Source: Bacteroidales bacterium (GTDB lineage: Bacteria > Bacteroidota > Bacteroidia > Bacteroidales > JAADGE01). From it: a DNA stretch of 35,328 bases. A program made the translations under genes and the position numbers. Of this stretch, positions 1 through 8,212 are shown one piece after another. The notes below the pieces were generated by a model that was not told the DNA's origin, searched no databases, and worked only from the letters and a program-made list of their open reading frames with translations. How positions within the stretch are numbered: position 1 is the stretch's first letter; every line of letters starts with the position of its first letter. Location: the NCBI GenBank assembly GCA_029934515.1, contig JAOZMB010000017.1, positions 1 through 35,328 on the forward strand. The letters are read 5' to 3'.

Positions 1-308
1 AGACTTTGGAAGAAATTAAACGTTATGAAGATGGTTTTTACAAATACGGTTTTATCGATGGCGAAAAAAAAGGAATAGAAAAAGGAATAGAAGAAGAAAA
101 AAAACGAAGCGAAAAAATAATTAAAAAAGCAGAGGAGGAACGAAAAAAAGCTGAAGAAGAACGAAAAAAAGAAAAGAGAAAACGTGAAAAAGCTGAATTA
201 CAGTTCTCTGTTTTCAAATATTATTTTACAGATAAAAAGACAGTTGATACAATTGTAAAAATCACTGGTAAAACCAAAAATTACATAAAAAACATACTCG
301 GTTTATAG
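1..308 (+). CDS. Rpn-family PD-(D/E)XK nuclease/transposase, C-terminal part (5' end outside window)
   Basis: The reading frame is already open at the left edge, so this is the last ~100 residues of a longer protein. It begins with LEEIKRYEDGFYKYGF, continues into a Lys/Glu-rich coiled-coil stretch with repeated KGIEKGIEEE and AEEERKK units, and ends in a short helix-turn-helix-like tail (TVDTIVKITGKTKNYIKNILGL, split here as TVDTIVKITG and KTKNYIKNILGL). A charged tail of this kind followed by a small C-terminal motif is typical of the Rpn (recombination-promoting nuclease / putative transposase) family common in Bacteroidetes. The PD-(D/E)XK catalytic core lies outside the window, so function rests on the tail alone. 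A start inside the window (TTG at 6) is possible on paper but unlikely. Confidence 0.6.
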   Translation, partial: TLEEIKRYEDGFYKYGFIDGEKKGIEKGIEEEKKRSEKIIKKAEEERKKAEEERKKEKRKREKAELQFSVFKYYFTDKKTVDTIVKITGKTKNYIKNILGL

Positions 309-341
309 TTATTCAACTTTGATAAAATTCAAAAAAAAATA

Positions 342-413
342 GTAACTACACAAGATATAATAAATTTGGTATTTACTTAAATATTTTATACACTGTGTAG
401 TTACGTTTTTTTT
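342..413 (+). terminator. Long-loop hairpin plus T8 tract after the nuclease gene
   Basis: GTAACTACACA (342-352) pairs perfectly with TGTGTAGTTAC (394-404), giving an 11-bp stem with a 41-nt AT-rich loop. It is followed by G and eight T (406-413). It lies 34 bases after the nuclease stop and 27 bases before the MFS start. The best reading is an intrinsic terminator. The long loop and closeness to the MFS start also allow an attenuator role, which is inference. Confidence 0.55.
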
Positions 414-439
414 AATATTAATTAATAAAAATTTAAAAT

Positions 440-2185
440 ATGACAACAATACGACAAACGATGAGAGATTCAGCGCGTGCAAGATGGATTGTCCTTGTAA
501 TTTTATCCTTCACAATGTTTGCTGGATATTTATTTACAGAGATAATTTCGCCTCTAAAACCTATTTTAGAGAAGGCATATGGCTGGGACAGTGCAGATTA
601 TGGAACAGTAACGAGCTTTTACGGTTTTTTCAATGTATGGTTTTTTATGTTGATTATAGTAGGAGTTTTGTTGGATAAATTTGGTATAAGATTTAGTACT
701 CTTGGTTCGGTTACTATCATGATTATAGGAGGGACAATAAAATATTTTGCTTTTAAACTTGATTTTGAATCTGGCTCGACAGTAAATTTATTGTTTTTTG
801 AAATGAAAACACAAGTATTCATGGCTTCAATGGGTTATGCTTTGTTCGGAGTAGGTGTTGAATATGCTGGAATTACTGTTTCTAAATCAATAGCAAAATG
901 GTTTAAAGGAAAAGAAATGGGACTTGCTATGGGTATGCAGGTTGCAATAGCACGTATGGGTTCTGCAATTCCGCTGATTTTCGGTGCAAAAATAGCTGGC
1001 ATATTTGATGTACAGACTGTTATACTTATTGCTGTAATACTTTTGATTGCTGGTTTGTTTGGTTTTTTGTATTATAATACAATTGATAAAAAATTAGACG
1101 CACAGTTAGGCGAACAAAAAAACGATGATGAAGAAGACAAATTCCAGGTAAGAGATTTAAAAGTTATTTTTGGAAACAAAGGGTTCTGGCTCATCGCTTT
1201 ACTTTGTGTTTTGTTTTATTCAGCAGTATTCCCGTTCTATAAATATGGTCCAGACCTTATGGTAAATAAATTTGGAGTATCAGAAGATTGGGCTGGTTTT
1301 TTACCCGGTTTAGTACCTTTTGGAACAATGCTTTTAACTCCTTTCTTTGGTGGGTTTTACGATAAAAAAGGAAAAGGAGCATCAATTATGATTGTCGGAG
1401 CAGTTTTATTGATTATTGTTCATATAATTTTTTACCTGCCGTTTGTAACAAATGTTGTATTTGCATTTTTTAATGTTTTAATACTTGGTGTTGCATTTTC
1501 ATTAGTGCCGTCTGCAATGTGGCCTTCCGTCCCAAAAATTATTCCAGAAAAACAATTGGGAAGTGCTTATGCCGCTATCTTTTGGATACAAAATTTTGGT
1601 TTGTGGGGTGTTCCATTGCTTATTGGAATTGTTTTAAATTCTACAAACCCAACAATTTCACCAGAAAAAAATATTATTCAAGAGAGCTTCTCAAAAGCAT
1701 ATTATGAAGTTGTTATTGAAAGTCCATTAAAAGATGCAAAAAATATAAACGGAAAAAATATGACCGCAAACAATATAACTGTTTATTCAAGGTCAACAGC
1801 TGGCGATTTAATCTCAAAAGTTGTTAGTATAGCTCCGCAAAAAGAAGTAAATAAGATAGATACAGCAGAATTAAGAAATGAAATTTATACGAAAAGTAAA
1901 GAGCTTATCGCGGCTTATATAAGTGATAGTCTTAATGTTGCAACAATTAATGAAATTAAAGATAAAGAGAATATTGCATTTAAGAAATTAAACGAAAGTG
2001 CAATTAATCAAATAGCTGAAATTGTGAGTAGTAAAAAGATTAAATTGAATTATGATTATACAAAGACATGGTCAATTTTTGTGGTTCTTACATTTTTTGC
2101 ACTTTTTATTGCATTAATATTAAAACGAGAAGATAAGATTAAAGGATATGGACTTCAGTTGCCGAATATAAAACAGGAAGAGTAA
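440..2185 (+). CDS. MFS transporter with ~140-residue domain inserted between TM11 and TM12
   Basis: This is a major facilitator superfamily permease of 581 residues, longer than the usual 400-450. The MFS loop 2-3 signature is visible as GVLLDKFGIR (residues 75-84). Hydrophobic helices run from residue 16 to 400, with a charged cytoplasmic loop at about 215-240. The last helix (about 543-562) is separated from the previous one by a hydrophilic stretch of ~140 residues (401-541). In a 12-helix, N-inside topology this stretch would face the periplasm. The segments FKGKEMGLAMGMQVAIARMG and LGSAYAAIFWIQNFG recall the MFSD1/OFA-like branch, whose characterised animal member moves dipeptides; the substrate here is unknown. 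The gene stands alone, preceded by a terminator-like hairpin and followed by a dispersed repeat. Confidence 0.85.
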   Translation: MTTIRQTMRDSARARWIVLVILSFTMFAGYLFTEIISPLKPILEKAYGWDSADYGTVTSFYGFFNVWFFMLIIVGVLLDKFGIRFSTLGSVTIMIIGGTIKYFAFKLDFESGSTVNLLFFEMKTQVFMASMGYALFGVGVEYAGITVSKSIAKWFKGKEMGLAMGMQVAIARMGSAIPLIFGAKIAGIFDVQTVILIAVILLIAGLFGFLYYNTIDKKLDAQLGEQKNDDEEDKFQVRDLKVIFGNKGFWLIALLCVLFYSAVFPFYKYGPDLMVNKFGVSEDWAGFLPGLVPFGTMLLTPFFGGFYDKKGKGASIMIVGAVLLIIVHIIFYLPFVTNVVFAFFNVLILGVAFSLVPSAMWPSVPKIIPEKQLGSAYAAIFWIQNFGLWGVPLLIGIVLNSTNPTISPEKNIIQESFSKAYYEVVIESPLKDAKNINGKNMTANNITVYSRSTAGDLISKVVSIAPQKEVNKIDTAELRNEIYTKSKELIAAYISDSLNVATINEIKDKENIAFKKLNESAINQIAEIVSSKKIKLNYDYTKTWSIFVVLTFFALFIALILKREDKIKGYGLQLPNIKQEE

Positions 2186-2194
2186 AAATAGTAA

Positions 2195-2376
2195 TTACTT
2201 GATTTTCAACATTTAAATATTTTGATGAGTTTGCCATAAAAAATCAGTGTTTAATCTGTATAATCTGTATAATCAGTGTTTATCTGTGTTCATTTACTGC
2301 GATAAATAGGAACACGGAAGAACGCTGATTATACTGATATTTCACGGATTTTGTTGCAAAGATATAAATATTGTTT
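2195..2376 (-). repeat. Dispersed intergenic repeat, left inverted copy
   Basis: Bases 2298-2376 are the reverse complement of 4439-4522 with about five mismatches over 80 bases. A second block (2195-2224) is the reverse complement of 4534-4563 with three or four mismatches. Between the two blocks the left copy carries ~65 extra bases rich in short repeats of the type AATCTGTATAATC and AATCAGTGTTTATCTG. The two copies flank the beta-helix gene and the 3' part of the PIN pseudogene in inverted orientation. Further copies occur at 32957-33001 and, degraded, at 27817-27862. Confidence 0.8.
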
Positions 2377-2377
2377 T

Positions 2378-4069
2378 TTAATTTTTAATTAATTTTTCAA
2401 TATGAATTTGATTTTTTGTTTCTACAATAAAGAAATAAATTCCTTTTGGTTGATTTGATATATCTATTTTGTTTTTATATTGTAAATCAGAAAAATCAAA
2501 AGAATAAATTAATCGTCCTGTTACATCAGTTAAAGTTACATTCAATATAATTGCCGAAGCATCTAAGTTAAAAAAGCCTTTTGTTGGGTTCGGATATATT
2601 GAAAATCCTGACTGTATATCATTTTTAATTGCAGTCACATCATTGACATTTATTATGAATGCTTTCTCAAAAGTTCCACCATTGTTGTCATTCGTTTGTA
2701 TATAAATATTGTGTGTATCCTGAACATCAAAATTTAGAACAATATTAGTACGCAATTTATTATCATCTATATAAAAATTGTCATTATCTGCATCATTTGA
2801 ACCATTGCCTTCTATTAGAGAATATGTAAACGAGTCGTCTTCATCAATATCTATCGTAGAAAACTCGCCTACAATAGTTCCTTCTTCCAAGCCTTCGTTA
2901 ATACTATCTTCGGATAAAATAATATCAGTAGGAGAATTGTTTGCTCCTTCTGTTTGGCATTCATAAGCACCCAAATCAATTATATTATTAAAAATTCTTA
3001 AATTTCCTGATAAATCATAATCAGGCAATTCAAGCGCCGACACATCTGGAATTCCTACATCAACACAAGGTGAACTTAATGGAATAGAATAGTCTCCGAT
3101 TCCTGAATTAATAAATAAAGGGTTTGTATCAATACATGTATTATCATCAAACCATGTTTCGCCAGTACCTTCATCAATATTACAATATGAAACAGAAGGA
3201 GGATATATATCAGATAAAGCCCATATCTCTGTATCGTATTGCTCTGCTATATTTCCCCATAAAATACAATTTACCAATTCTGGCATACATTGAAAATCAT
3301 CACAATAAAATGCCGCTCCGTAAACAGCAGAGTTATTTGCAAACGTACAATTATAAAATTTAGGCTGTGAATAATTAAAAACTCTGACAGCTCCTCCTGT
3401 TCCAGAATCGTAATTTGTGCTGTTTGAGTAAAACAGTGCATTTACGAATTTCGGAACACAATATGAAGTAAAAACACCACATCCGTGTTTTCCAATATTA
3501 TTTTTTACAATAAGATTTGTAAATTCTGCATGTGAGTTCTGATGACAATATATTCCGCCACCAGATTCTAATCCTGTATTTCCGTCAACAACAATATCCG
3601 TACATATAGGCGAAGCATTATCTACACAACCAATTCCGCCGCCGTACTGCCCCGTGCAATCGCTAACAATCATATTTTTAATTGTAGGACTTGCTCCGTA
3701 ACAATATATTCCTCCGCCGTAATAGTCTGTATATCCGTTCTGTACAGTAAAACCAATAATAACGGAAGTTGCTGTTTCGCCTGTCGCAAATCTTACACAA
3801 TTACTGTTTCCGCCACCATCAATTATAGTATTTAAAATATCTGTTTCATCTTCATTATTAATATACAAAGAGGCAAGCGTTATGCTTTTTCCGTTGAAAT
3901 TAATATTCTCATTATAAGTTCCGTTTTGAACTAAAACTGTATCACCCGCATTCGCTGCATTAATACCTGCTTGTATTGTAGCATAATCTCCCGGAACATT
4001 AATTATTTCTGATTTTACTGATATAGTAAGAATAAGAAATATTAGACTAAATGTTAAAAATCTTTTCAT
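2378..4069 (-). CDS. Secreted right-handed beta-helix protein with cadherin-like domain and T9SS sorting domain
   Basis: This is a 563-residue exported protein of unknown target. Residues 1-20 are a signal peptide (MKRFLTFSLIFLILTISVKS). Residues ~21-370 are a parallel beta-helix that opens with INVPGDYATIQAGINAANAG and carries repeated GGGIYC/GGGIGC turns with many cysteines, as in the DUF1565/pectate-lyase-like superfamily. Residues ~378-478 form a cadherin-like module (SPTDIILSEDSINEG, VLNFDVQDTH). Residues 490-563 are a type A T9SS C-terminal sorting domain (IYPNPTKG, TDVTGRLIYS, QPKGIYFFIV, KLIKN end). Such proteins are moved across the outer membrane by the type IX system and anchored or released. 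No catalytic residues can be assigned, so an adhesin or polysaccharide-binding role is inference. The gene lies between inverted repeats. Confidence 0.9.
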   Translation of the reverse strand: MKRFLTFSLIFLILTISVKSEIINVPGDYATIQAGINAANAGDTVLVQNGTYNENINFNGKSITLASLYINNEDETDILNTIIDGGGNSNCVRFATGETATSVIIGFTVQNGYTDYYGGGIYCYGASPTIKNMIVSDCTGQYGGGIGCVDNASPICTDIVVDGNTGLESGGGIYCHQNSHAEFTNLIVKNNIGKHGCGVFTSYCVPKFVNALFYSNSTNYDSGTGGAVRVFNYSQPKFYNCTFANNSAVYGAAFYCDDFQCMPELVNCILWGNIAEQYDTEIWALSDIYPPSVSYCNIDEGTGETWFDDNTCIDTNPLFINSGIGDYSIPLSSPCVDVGIPDVSALELPDYDLSGNLRIFNNIIDLGAYECQTEGANNSPTDIILSEDSINEGLEEGTIVGEFSTIDIDEDDSFTYSLIEGNGSNDADNDNFYIDDNKLRTNIVLNFDVQDTHNIYIQTNDNNGGTFEKAFIINVNDVTAIKNDIQSGFSIYPNPTKGFFNLDASAIILNVTLTDVTGRLIYSFDFSDLQYKNKIDISNQPKGIYFFIVETKNQIHIEKLIKN

Positions 4070-4084
4070 AATATTATTTTATAA

Positions 4085-4778
4085 TTAATAATTTTTTGCA
4101 AAGAAAAAGAAAAAAACAATATTATTAATAATAAAAACAATTATATTTTTATATATTTTCATAAATTCATCAATATTCAAAATTTGCAGAGGTGGAAAAT
4201 ATATTTGTTTTATAATGTTAAAATGTTTGTCATTTGTAACTATATAATCAGCATTTCCTTGCGACTGCACAATCAACAAATTTATTATCATCTCTTTCAT
4301 TTACAATTATATCCCATTGAAAATATATCTCTTGTTTATAAATATTTTTAGACGATAAAATTAATTTGGTTATATTATACTAAAGTGAATTAGGTCTTCG
4401 GATTTAAATATAACTTTTTCAAAAATATAAAATTTTATAAAAAAAACAATATTTATATCTTTGCAACAAAATCCGTGAAATATCCGTATAATCCGCGTTC
4501 TTCAGCGTTCCTATTTATCGGAGTAATAGGAATACCAAAATATTTAAGTACTGAAAATCAAGTATTATTTATTTTTGATATGTTTGCCATAATAGAAAAA
4601 CCTAAGACCAATTTCACTTCAGTATATTTGCTACAATTGAATTTGTTTTTTGCGAAATAATTTCATTATTTATTATCAAATCATAATTTTTTGCTAAAAA
4701 CTTGTCAAAAATTAAACGAAATTTTGATTTTCTTGGAATTGAAACAATTAATGTATTGGTATCTAATACAATTTTCAT
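4085..4778 (-). pseudogene. PIN-family toxin gene, broken by an insertion and two frameshifts
   Basis: Reading the minus strand from ATG at 4778 gives MKIVLDTNTLIVSIP, then a segment through YDLIINNEIIS to KTNSIVAN. This is the N-terminus of the 'putative TA system toxin component, PIN family', with the first acidic residue in LDTN. The frame is then interrupted by the mini-element at 4377-4625. Beyond it the frame resumes as ITKLILSSKNIYKQEIYF, shifts to QWDIIVNERDDNKFVDCAVA, and shifts again to GNADYIVTNDKHFNIIKQIY with the conserved IVTNDKHF and a final NIDEFMKIYK. All three pieces fit one protein in order. The toxin is therefore inactive unless these are sequence errors. Two bases separate it from the antitoxin-like stop upstream, as in a TA operon. 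Confidence 0.85.
4377..4625. mobile_element. 249-bp MITE-like element inserted in the PIN gene
   Basis: The ends are imperfect 25-bp terminal inverted repeats: ATACTAAAGTGAATTAGG at 4377 and, read from the other end, ATACTGAAGTGAAATTGG at 4625 (21 of 25 positions match). The flanking trinucleotide ATT occurs on both sides (4374-4376 and 4626-4628), as a target-site duplication would. Deleting the element and one ATT rejoins the PIN codons for VAN and ITK in one frame. The element has no transposase and no convincing ORF, so it would need one supplied in trans. Its interior (4439-4563) carries the dispersed repeat found inverted at 2195-2376. The IS family cannot be assigned from these ends. 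Confidence 0.8.
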
Positions 4779-4780
4779 TA

Positions 4781-4933
4781 TTATTTTATATAATGTGTTC
4801 GTAAATGTTCATTAGACCATTTATTCATAGTTTCATTTGTCCACAAATTTTCGTCCCAAAGATTATCCATTTCATCAGATGCTTTATTTGCCAAATAATC
4901 TTTCACTTGGTCGGAATTTTTACTACTGTTTTT
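4781..4933 (-). pseudogene. Remnant of the antitoxin gene of the PIN locus
   Basis: An open frame ending in TAA at 4781-4783 encodes a ~50-residue segment containing QVKDYLANKASDEMDNLW, DENLWTNETMNKWSNEHL and a final RTHYIK. Its stop lies two bases before the PIN ATG, the close spacing expected of a toxin-antitoxin operon. The frame is closed upstream by a TAA next to an A7 run. An alternative frame there reads HKKTVVKIPTK before stopping, so the N-terminal DNA-binding part has probably been lost by a frameshift. The antitoxin family was not recognised; the assignment rests on position. Confidence 0.45.
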
Positions 4934-5027
4934 TTATGAATAAAGTTACGGTGAAAACACCGCACAGGCGCAGATTTAAGATTTAATTTTATGAATATTG
5001 AAATAAAATTTTGTTTCATTATTCAAT

Positions 5028-6275
5028 TTATTTGATGCTATGAATTATCATTCCGCTTCTGAGTTTTGGTTCGAACCATGTTACTTTTGGTGGCATTATC
5101 ATATTATTATCGGCTATATTCATCAGTTGTTCCATCGAGACAGGAAATAATGCAAAAGCGACTTTCATTTCTCCGTTGTCCACACGTTTTTTTAGTTCTC
5201 CGAGTCCTCTGATGCCACCAATAAATTCAATCCTCTCTGAACGCCTCAAATCTTTGATATTAAGATGAGGAGAAAGCACATGTTTTGTTAAGATTGTAAC
5301 ATCAAGAACATCAACAGGATCATTTTGTTTGTATGTTCCAGACTTTGCGCTTAGTTTATACCAATTTCCGCCAATATACATAGAGAACGTATGAAGCTTA
5401 TTTGGTTTATATTCTACTTTGCCTTTTGATTCAACATAAAAACTATCGGAGATTTTTTTGATAAATTCCTGTTCAGTATTTCCATTTAAATCTTTTACAA
5501 CACGATTATAATCAATAATAGTAAGCTGACTTGCAGGGAAATTTACAGAAAGAAAAAAATTATAACGTTCTGTGCCTGTGTGTTTTTCGTTGTTATTTTT
5601 TCGTTCTTCACCAACAAGCGCAGCCGCAGCTGTACGATGATGACCATCGGCTACATAGATATAAGAGACCTCTTTATCAAAAATATTTTCAATTTCATCA
5701 ACAATATTCTTGTCGCTTATTTTCCACAGTTTATGACGTACATCATCATCAGAAGTAAAATCGTATTCAGCATCAGTCTTGATTGTTTGAGCTACAATTT
5801 CATCAATTTTTTTATTATCTTTGTATGCAAAGAATACTGGTCCTGCATTGATATTTGTATTTCTTACATGGTTCATTCTGTCTTTTTCTTTATCAGGACG
5901 TGTCAGCTCGTGCTTTTTTATTATTCCATTAAGATAGTCTTCTACACCTGCACAACCAACAAGTCCGTATTGTGTTTTGCCGAACATTGTTTGTGCATAA
6001 ATATAAAAAGAATCCTCATTATCCTGAAATAATATTCCTTCATTAAACAGTTTTTCAAAATTCTCTTTTGCTTTTTTGTAAACTTCTTCTGAATGAATAT
6101 CAATATCTTCTGGCAAATCGATTTCTGGTTTTATAACATGATAAAAAGAATAAGGATTTCCTTCTGATTCTTTTTTTGCCTCAGCAGAGTTCAAAACATC
6201 ATACGGACGAGATGCTACTTTTATTGCATGCTCTGGTTTTGGTCTAATTCCTTTGAAAGGTTTTAAAATTGACAT
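5028..6275 (-). CDS. DUF1015 family protein (ParB/SerK-like fold)
   Basis: This is a complete 415-residue member of DUF1015 (COG4198), which is normally 400-420 residues. The N-terminus LKPFKGIRPKPEHAIKVASRPYDVL contains the typical opening (split as LKPFKGIRPKP and ASRPYDVL). The most conserved family motif, YVADGHHRTAAAAL, lies at residues 207-220. The family is related in fold to ParB/Srx and to the archaeal free-serine kinase SerK, and kinase activity on serine has been proposed for some members. In many Bacteroidetes the gene sits next to serC-serA; here it does not. The C-terminal half ends with FEPKLRSGMIIHSIK. The protein is cytoplasmic, with no signal or membrane segment. The gene is probably transcribed alone, 107 bases after the ammonia-lyase. 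Confidence 0.85.
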   Translation of the reverse strand: MSILKPFKGIRPKPEHAIKVASRPYDVLNSAEAKKESEGNPYSFYHVIKPEIDLPEDIDIHSEEVYKKAKENFEKLFNEGILFQDNEDSFYIYAQTMFGKTQYGLVGCAGVEDYLNGIIKKHELTRPDKEKDRMNHVRNTNINAGPVFFAYKDNKKIDEIVAQTIKTDAEYDFTSDDDVRHKLWKISDKNIVDEIENIFDKEVSYIYVADGHHRTAAAALVGEERKNNNEKHTGTERYNFFLSVNFPASQLTIIDYNRVVKDLNGNTEQEFIKKISDSFYVESKGKVEYKPNKLHTFSMYIGGNWYKLSAKSGTYKQNDPVDVLDVTILTKHVLSPHLNIKDLRRSERIEFIGGIRGLGELKKRVDNGEMKVAFALFPVSMEQLMNIADNNMIMPPKVTWFEPKLRSGMIIHSIK

Positions 6276-6382
6276 AAATTTATGATTTATAATTTGTTAA
6301 ATATTTTTATAATAGAACAAAATTTATTGATAATAAAAACTGTTCTTATGATATTGAAAATCTATTATATTATTCTCATTTT

Positions 6383-8101
6383 TCAATTAATAATATTTGA
6401 TATTTTATTATTTTTCACTATTTCAAACATTTTTTCCATCTCCGTTCTCATGTAAACATCGCCTGTATAATCACCAAATTTTTCAATTAAATATTCGTAA
6501 ACTTTTTCTGTTTCGTCTCCGAGTTTTTGCAAATCTTCTGGCAATTTATTTTGTGTTATTTGTATTGCTCTCATTGCACATAACATTTCAATAGCTACGA
6601 CAAGCTGTGTATTATAGATTATTTTTTTTAGATGCAAAACACCTATACTTCCCATAGAGACAAAATCTTCCTGATTTGCAGAAGTCACAACAGATGTAAC
6701 CGAAGCTGGTGCCGATAGAACTCTACATTCAGCAACTCTTGCTGCGCCAGCATACTGTGTAATCATAAGTCCTCCATTTGCTTTTGATGTGTCCACAGCT
6801 AAATCTGCTGGCAAACCATAACTTAGATTTTCATCAAGCAACGAAAAAGTTCTTTTGTCTGTTATTAGCGCCAAACTTGTTATTGCTATTTTCAGATAAT
6901 CGATTACTGTTGCAAGTGCTTGAGCATGAAAATTTGCTCCGCTGTATGCTTTCATTATTTTTTTTGTATTCTTGTCTAATAATATTTTGTTATTATCCTC
7001 TGATAAACGTTTGAATGTTGCTTTATCAATTGTATTTTTGAGTTCTTCGATGTTTACTTTTTCAAATAAAGGATTATCTGTTGCAGAGTTTATTTCTATT
7101 GTAATAGTTTCTTTTAATTTTTGTAATGCTTCGTAAGTTACGCCGTGTACTTGTGGTACAGCTCTAAAACTGTATCTGTCTTGCACTCTTATGTCCCATT
7201 TTTTTTTTCGTGTAAAAGGGGATGTTTGTGCTTCTATAGACATTCTTTTAGAGTTATTAATTAGCATTCTAATTTGTTTTGCTATTTTAATTTGTCCTAC
7301 ATGTTTTCTATTTATATCATTAATTATTTTTGAGAAAGCGTCTTTTTCTCCGCGTATTGCTTCCAGCGAAAGCGAAGCTGAGATATTTGCATTTGTCAGC
7401 AAATTTTCTGTGTCTCTGATTGCAAAAACAGCTATTGCTGCAATAAAATTTGACCCATTTGTTAATCCCATTGCTTCTTTTGCTTCTAATACTGTTGGTT
7501 TCAAACCAGCTTTTTTTAGAGCTTTTATAGCTGTCATTCTTTCGTTTTTATAAAATGCTTCTGCCTGTGGTAACCCAATCAATACCGCCGCTATCATCGC
7601 AAGTGGTATCAGGTCTCCGCTTGCGCCGACAGAACCTTCTTCAAAAACAACTGGGGTAACACCTTTGTTTAGTAATTCAAGTAATAATTCAATTGTTTCC
7701 CAACGCATAATAGAACAGCCTTTTACGAAAGAATTTAATCGAATTAGCATTATCGCTCTCACTTCCGATTCTTTCAAATTATCTCCTGTTGCACAGTTAT
7801 GAGCATCAATATATTTTTCCTGATAAGCTTCAAGCAAATCTCTTTCTTCTCCCTTATAAAAAATTTTGTCTCCTTTCTTAATATCAACATATTTCAAATC
7901 GCCGTGCAGTCTATTAGTTCCATAGATTTTTATTTCTGGATAATTATCTAATTGATAGTTCAACAATTTTCTATCAGATTTTATTTTCTCTATTTTATCG
8001 AAAGTTATTTTAACTTTATAGCCATTTTCTGCAACATTTATAACATCTTCAATTGTTAAGCTGTTTCCAGTTAAATTAATTAAATGATGATTATTGTCCA
8101 T
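6383..8101 (-). CDS. hutH: Histidine/aromatic amino acid ammonia-lyase (MIO enzyme)
   Basis: The enzyme eliminates ammonia from histidine (to urocanate) or a related aromatic amino acid, using an MIO group made from Ala160-Ser161-Gly162 in GSVGASGDL. Other family motifs are a catalytic Tyr60 in YGTNRLHGD (classic enzymes have YGVNTGFG), QDRYSFRAVPQVHG (307-320), TDNPLF (341-346), NFHAQ (390-394) and TSANQEDFVSMG (473-484). The residue pair at the substrate-selectivity position reads Ala100-His101 (DAHNCATG). The histidine is as in histidine ammonia-lyases (SH) and unlike tyrosine lyases (HL), which supports histidine as substrate. At 572 residues it is longer than the usual ~510, with an extra stretch around 350-380. 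The urocanate hydratase in this window supports a hut role, but the genes are far apart. The symbol is tentative. Confidence 0.75.
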   Translation of the reverse strand: MDNNHHLINLTGNSLTIEDVINVAENGYKVKITFDKIEKIKSDRKLLNYQLDNYPEIKIYGTNRLHGDLKYVDIKKGDKIFYKGEERDLLEAYQEKYIDAHNCATGDNLKESEVRAIMLIRLNSFVKGCSIMRWETIELLLELLNKGVTPVVFEEGSVGASGDLIPLAMIAAVLIGLPQAEAFYKNERMTAIKALKKAGLKPTVLEAKEAMGLTNGSNFIAAIAVFAIRDTENLLTNANISASLSLEAIRGEKDAFSKIINDINRKHVGQIKIAKQIRMLINNSKRMSIEAQTSPFTRKKKWDIRVQDRYSFRAVPQVHGVTYEALQKLKETITIEINSATDNPLFEKVNIEELKNTIDKATFKRLSEDNNKILLDKNTKKIMKAYSGANFHAQALATVIDYLKIAITSLALITDKRTFSLLDENLSYGLPADLAVDTSKANGGLMITQYAGAARVAECRVLSAPASVTSVVTSANQEDFVSMGSIGVLHLKKIIYNTQLVVAIEMLCAMRAIQITQNKLPEDLQKLGDETEKVYEYLIEKFGDYTGDVYMRTEMEKMFEIVKNNKISNIIN

Positions 8102-8151
8102 AATTATAAATTTTAAAGTTTCATGAAGATTTATAAAAAATTATGTTTTTG

Positions 8152-8182
8152 CAAATATAAAAGAAAATTAATACGGGGCAAA
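8152..8182 (-). promoter_or_regulatory. Bacteroidetes-type promoter of the ammonia-lyase gene
   Basis: On the minus strand TTTG (8182-8179) is followed after 19 bases by TATATTTG (8159-8152), matching the -33 TTTG / -7 TAnnTTTG consensus of the Bacteroidetes primary sigma factor. The -7 box lies 50 bases upstream of the ATG at 8101. Confidence 0.65.
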
Positions 8183-8212
8183 TTTAATAAATTTTCCCGA
8201 TTTTTTAGCAAA

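Noticed and set aside
4475-4660. Plus-strand ORF of 61 codons between the beta-helix and DUF1015 genes
   Set aside because: It lies mostly inside the 249-bp mini-element and on the opposite strand of the broken PIN gene. Its sequence is a translation of the dispersed repeat.
4950-4975. GC-richer patch (CACCGCACAGGCGCAG) as a possible small RNA or tRNA remnant
   Set aside because: It forms no cloverleaf and is too short; it looks like debris of intergenic repeats.
5580-6032. 150-codon plus-strand ORF inside the DUF1015 gene
   Set aside because: Its Phe/Ile/Cys-rich composition is that of an antisense shadow in AT-rich DNA, and the opposite frame has a clear family match.
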